From Owenia fusiformis (Eukaryota; Annelida; Polychaeta; Sabellida; Oweniidae), in assembly GCA_903813345.2 (NCBI GenBank), contig CAIIXF020000012.1, positions 10,190,432-10,254,431 of the forward strand: a stretch of 64,000 nucleotides of DNA, read 5' to 3'. Every line of letters begins with the position of its first letter. The stretch's first letter is position 1. The notes beneath the pieces were generated by a model, which saw only the letters and a program-made list of their open reading frames with translations, was not told where the DNA came from and ran no database searches. The position numbers and the translations under genes were made by a program. Positions 60,566 through 64,000 of the stretch are shown piece after piece.

Positions 60566-63500
60566 TCAGTATTTTACTGATTTATGGTAACCTTTCTCTA
60601 CACTTATTTCCAGACAATGTTTGTCAATGGCTTCTATGTGATCCTTTGTTAAATTCTGCCATCCTTCGATGTTATCACGTCCAGATTGTCGACATACCCC
60701 AAAATATTCATCAGTGTGTGTTTTATTCGATTTGGTACAATTTCCTGATATTTGATCTTTTATAGTCTCAACTAAGCCACTTGGTATATTCTTTCCTATA
60801 AAATCATAAAGTCTTTTCATCCAATGTTGAGGTTTATCGACAAAATCTTCATATTTGATTTCCATAAACTGCCCGGGGTATTGAGATCTCAGTTTGTTTC
60901 CTTGGATATTATCATCTGCCATTCTTTCACAGAGTTGTTTAGCAGATAGGCCTATGTCTCCTCTGGAGAATTGAATGTGTTCTGGTCCATGAAAGTTACC
61001 TCTTGAGTGGAGTATACCTGGAATTAAAGAAACTATTTTGAGTTGGCGAGAGTAAGATTTCTTTAGTCGTAATCGTTATGTGTTGTCATTGTTCATTTGA
61101 ACTTGTTAATTCACCATGATAGAGTGTGTCACTACAAGTTTGGATCCACTTTGCATTCTCTCATCTCATCATTATCGAAAAAAATCTGAAAACTATGGAT
61201 CGATTTTAGAACAACAGAAGCATGATTGATTTAGTATGTATGAAGCGAAATGTATGATATCCAGAAGATATCACATCCAGATTTTATATTATGGCATGGC
61301 TTAATGGATATACTTCACCAATTCTTTCTGTGTTTATTCTTTCTGTATGACCAAATATCTTAATCCATTTTGAATTAGAACAATGAAAAAAGTTACCTCT
61401 TGGATCCCGTAAAATGTGGATGACCTTGACTGTTGGTATGACCTTGAGTATTTCCCTGGCCATTCCTAACGTCAACCTGACTGTCTTGACAACCTGGAAT
61501 TTTTGACTTTTACATTCTTCTGAGGATTTCTGCTTTTTTAGACACTTTTGAATTCCCACTTTTAGGTCTTCTAAACATTCTCCATACATCTTGAGATCCC
61601 AGGCCAAATCCACCTCTGATGGGTTACCAAGAAATTTATTTTGAACGGACTTGAGGTCTCTGTTACTGCCGTAGAAGGGATCTATGCACTCTTCCGTAAA
61701 CCTATTGGAAGTAAAGATCATGAGATATGAGAATCATGAATGAGGATCATGAGAATTGTGTTTTCTGAGTTTCTCACTATTTATAGATGCTCTTTTTTAT
61801 TAGGTTAATGGATAATGGGACTTGGAAATAAGTTCCACTTGTGGAGGTGTTCCACTTAGGGAGGCGTTTCACTTGACATTAGTTTTACTGCCCTACATTA
61901 TCTGAAATGGTCAAAGAAAACGCTGATGATGAATTATAACATATGTACAATTCTATGCAACACATTATAAAAACTTTTTATGATGCATTGTAAAGAATTT
62001 ATTAAAAAGAGATGAAACATTAGTGAATCATAGAAGCATATTTCAATATGATGGGGTACCTCTTGAATGGAGTATATCTGAAATTAAAGAAACTGTTATG
62101 AGGTGGCTGAGTAAGATTACTAAGTCAGAATTGTTTGTGTAATAACAAGAGATGAAATGTTATCGAAACATACTAACTTGTTTGGGAAAGCCTCCCATCT
62201 GCAGCTAGATTTCCGTGTCTGTGCTAGATATTTCTTACAGAACCTAAGCCTTACATCCAACTGCTTGTGTTTATACCCTGACTCTTGTATGCACTTTGTG
62301 AGATTGGAAAGCAACTAAAATACAAAAGTTGTTCATTTTAATTCTTAGCTATCTTTTTATTTCAATTCTATCTAATTATTTCACCAGATTTTTCTGTCAT
62401 CTGTTATTTTTCAATAAAGATTTCTTGGATGTCAGTGACTTCTCGAGCAGACATTTTATTCTATTATAAATTGGAAGTATTATGTTTGAACAATTTTGTT
62501 TATTTATGGAGAGGACCCTGAATTGTCGCATATTTCAAATTGTCTCTAAGCTGCTCAAACCAGTTAGACCAGGTTACCAAGAGGGGGAAAAACCCCAGGA
62601 ACAAAATCCAAACAAACAAAAATGGCAAGCAGGAGATCTCTGTCATCTCTGAGATTTTCCCTCCTCTTATGTGAACTCTGATCAGTTGAGATCTGCATCA
62701 TGAAAATTGTTGGTGATTTACATGATTAAAATTGTGACCCAATATTTAATGAAATTCTTCATAATTTTCACAGTTTAATGTAAAAATATACATGTTATAC
62801 ATACATAAAGTTTAAAATCAAGATACTTATATCGATATTGTTCAAACAGAACCATGTAGTTATAGGTGATCTATTGAAATGGTCATAACAAACCTTATAT
62901 GACAAAAGCAAAAGAACACACCCGATCTGTATAAACATGACACACCTTCTCGTTGTGTTTATCAATTGTATTATGCGATTTTCTTACGATTACTTCAATC
63001 GGGAGATTCTCTAAGTCACACGTCATCAATTTCTTCATCTCAGAGACGATAGCTTCCATTTCGATATGAGGTAGTTGACGGGATGTTCCATTTGGAAAGT
63101 TGATGATATAGTGGGATTGCACATTGCCATTCAAACCATATAATGCTGGAATTAATTGTATATACAGGCAACAGATGATTATTTCTGTTTTTTTATCAAA
63201 ATGACCTATTGTTATAAGGAATTTGCAACTATTAATTTCCATGTTAAAATTATAATATCCAGTAATTTTGCTTCTTTTTTCATTCGCTTTGCCTATTAAG
63301 TTGTTAGAAATTGTAATGAAAGAGCTGGGCTTCTTCCATTCATTTGTCTGTCCAGATGATAACTCAAATACCAGTAGACAGATTTGGTTAAGATTTTATA
63401 GGCTGAAGCTAAAGGGCATTGGACCTCTAGTCGAGATGGAATTTTGAGTAATAGGCCACAATGATATGTTAACAAAGTGCTTTATTAATTTTTTTCGAAA

Positions 63501-63802
63501 GGTTTTTCTAGTCCAGAAAGCTGTACATAAAATATTTAAAAACATTATACTACCATTGTATACTGGTGCTATTGGTTCAAACCAGTAGTTAGTTTCCTTA
63601 TCATTCTCAAACACTGAACCCAGCAATGAGGTACCCCCTCTCATGTAGCCCACCAATAGAACATAGACCTGACCATCCTGGCTCTCACCGTTGGGGTCCT
63701 CCCAGTACGTTTGCCAATATGAGTGAGAAAGCCCAATTCTGTGGATGATGTACAGGCCTGTAAGTCCAACTAAAAGAACTGCTATCGATGTCTTGAACTG
63801 AC
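60566..63802 (-). CDS. Carbohydrate sulfotransferase, Golgi type II membrane protein
   Basis: Five minus-strand exons: 63802-63554, 63145-62946, 62314-62178, 61701-61397 and 61017-60566, with all phases consistent. They encode a membrane anchor (FKTSIAVLLVGLTGLYIIHR), then the 5'-phosphosulfate loop for PAPS (VLLVGYMRGGTSLLGSVFE), EPIAPVYN, a Cys-rich stem with CIDPFYGSN, the 3'-phosphate-binding motif (VKTVRLTLGMA...VIHILRDPRG), HSRGNF, and a C-terminus with IKYEDFVDKPQHWMKRLYDF and SGRDNIEGWQ, to a stop at 60566. The layout matches CHST1/3-type galactose/GalNAc 6-O-sulfotransferases, here split into several exons. The exact sugar acceptor cannot be told. The initiator Met lies in an exon beyond 63802, probably outside the window. 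Confidence 0.88.
62050..62120 (-). repeat. Partial copy of the sulfotransferase last-exon boundary
   Basis: About 70 bp (TACCTCTTGAATGGAGTATA, TCTGAAATTAAAGAAACTGT) repeats 60997-61070 (TACCTCTTGAGTGGAGTATA, CCTGGAATTAAAGAAACTAT). It therefore duplicates the acceptor and first codons of the last exon into the intron upstream of exon 61701-61397; the AG is mutated. Confidence 0.7.
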
Positions 63803-63834
63803 CTAAAATTAATCAACAAATTTGATGTCACCAT

Positions 63835-63950
63835 AGCATTGTTATAATCTCCAACTTTTTTTGTGAACTGTGTTCGATGGTTGGTGTTCCGCATTTAGCA
63901 TCTGTAACAAATGGCAAGTGGTGGTATTTTTGCATGTTAATGCCTTGTTA
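63835..63950. repeat. Dispersed repeat (copy 4 of 4)
   Basis: Contains TTGTTATAATCTCCAACTTT, CATCTGTAACAAATGG and TTTTGCATGTTAATGCCTTG, as at 52566, 54350 and 58310. Confidence 0.7.
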
Positions 63951-64000
63951 AATTTGCTATAAACCTCTACGTTCAAAACCTCAACATTATGAACACCTGC

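Overview
This is animal nuclear DNA, AT-rich and repeat-dense. Genes have canonical GT-AG introns with matching phases, and there is one 500-base assembly gap (52001-52500). The gene set (receptor tyrosine kinase, Ly6-type GPI protein, theta glutathione transferase, carbohydrate sulfotransferase, probable DNA2 N-terminus) and the repeats point to a marine invertebrate. A Ty3/gypsy element whose integrase follows the protease directly looks like the Gmr1-like group, first described from deuterostomes. That favours an echinoderm, hemichordate or chordate, but the species cannot be named from sequence alone.

Layout. 0-3 kb (+): 3' exons of a receptor tyrosine kinase. 3-9.5 kb: repeats, including a TTAA-flanked foldback and a 3-kb interval with inverted ends. 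9.7-11.4 kb (+): three-exon Ly6/uPAR-like gene. 11.9-16.4 kb: 4.5-kb element with long inverted ends made of minisatellite units, carrying a CXC-domain fragment. 16.8-17.6 kb: diverged second copy of the kinase 3' flank. 18.3-21.0 kb (-): complete theta-class GST, head to head with the first exon of an unknown plus-strand gene. 21.5-26.3 kb: 1.6-kb palindrome, 468-bp tandem duplication and another inverted repeat. 27.8-31.1 kb (-): a decayed and a nearly intact Mutator-like transposase, plus a hAT scrap. 34-38.3 kb: broken P2X7 C-domain copy, broken plus-strand gene, C2H2 zinc-finger exons and an intact three-exon minus-strand gene. The last and the broken plus-strand gene face each other and share a promoter box at exactly the same distance from TATA. 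40.0-51.1 kb (+): LRRNT single-pass membrane protein gene, split in its coding exon by an LTR-internal-LTR-internal-LTR array with a 4-bp target duplication. 53-60.1 kb (+): probable DNA2 N-terminal exons with a PIP box. 60.6-63.8 kb (-): Golgi carbohydrate sulfotransferase.

The genes do not form an operon or pathway. The recurrent themes are mobile-element traffic and small duplications at exon boundaries, seen in the GST, DNA2-like and sulfotransferase genes. The most unusual item is the 34.6-38.3 kb locus: two inward-facing genes of unknown function with nearly identical promoter geometry and possible PC4-like folds.
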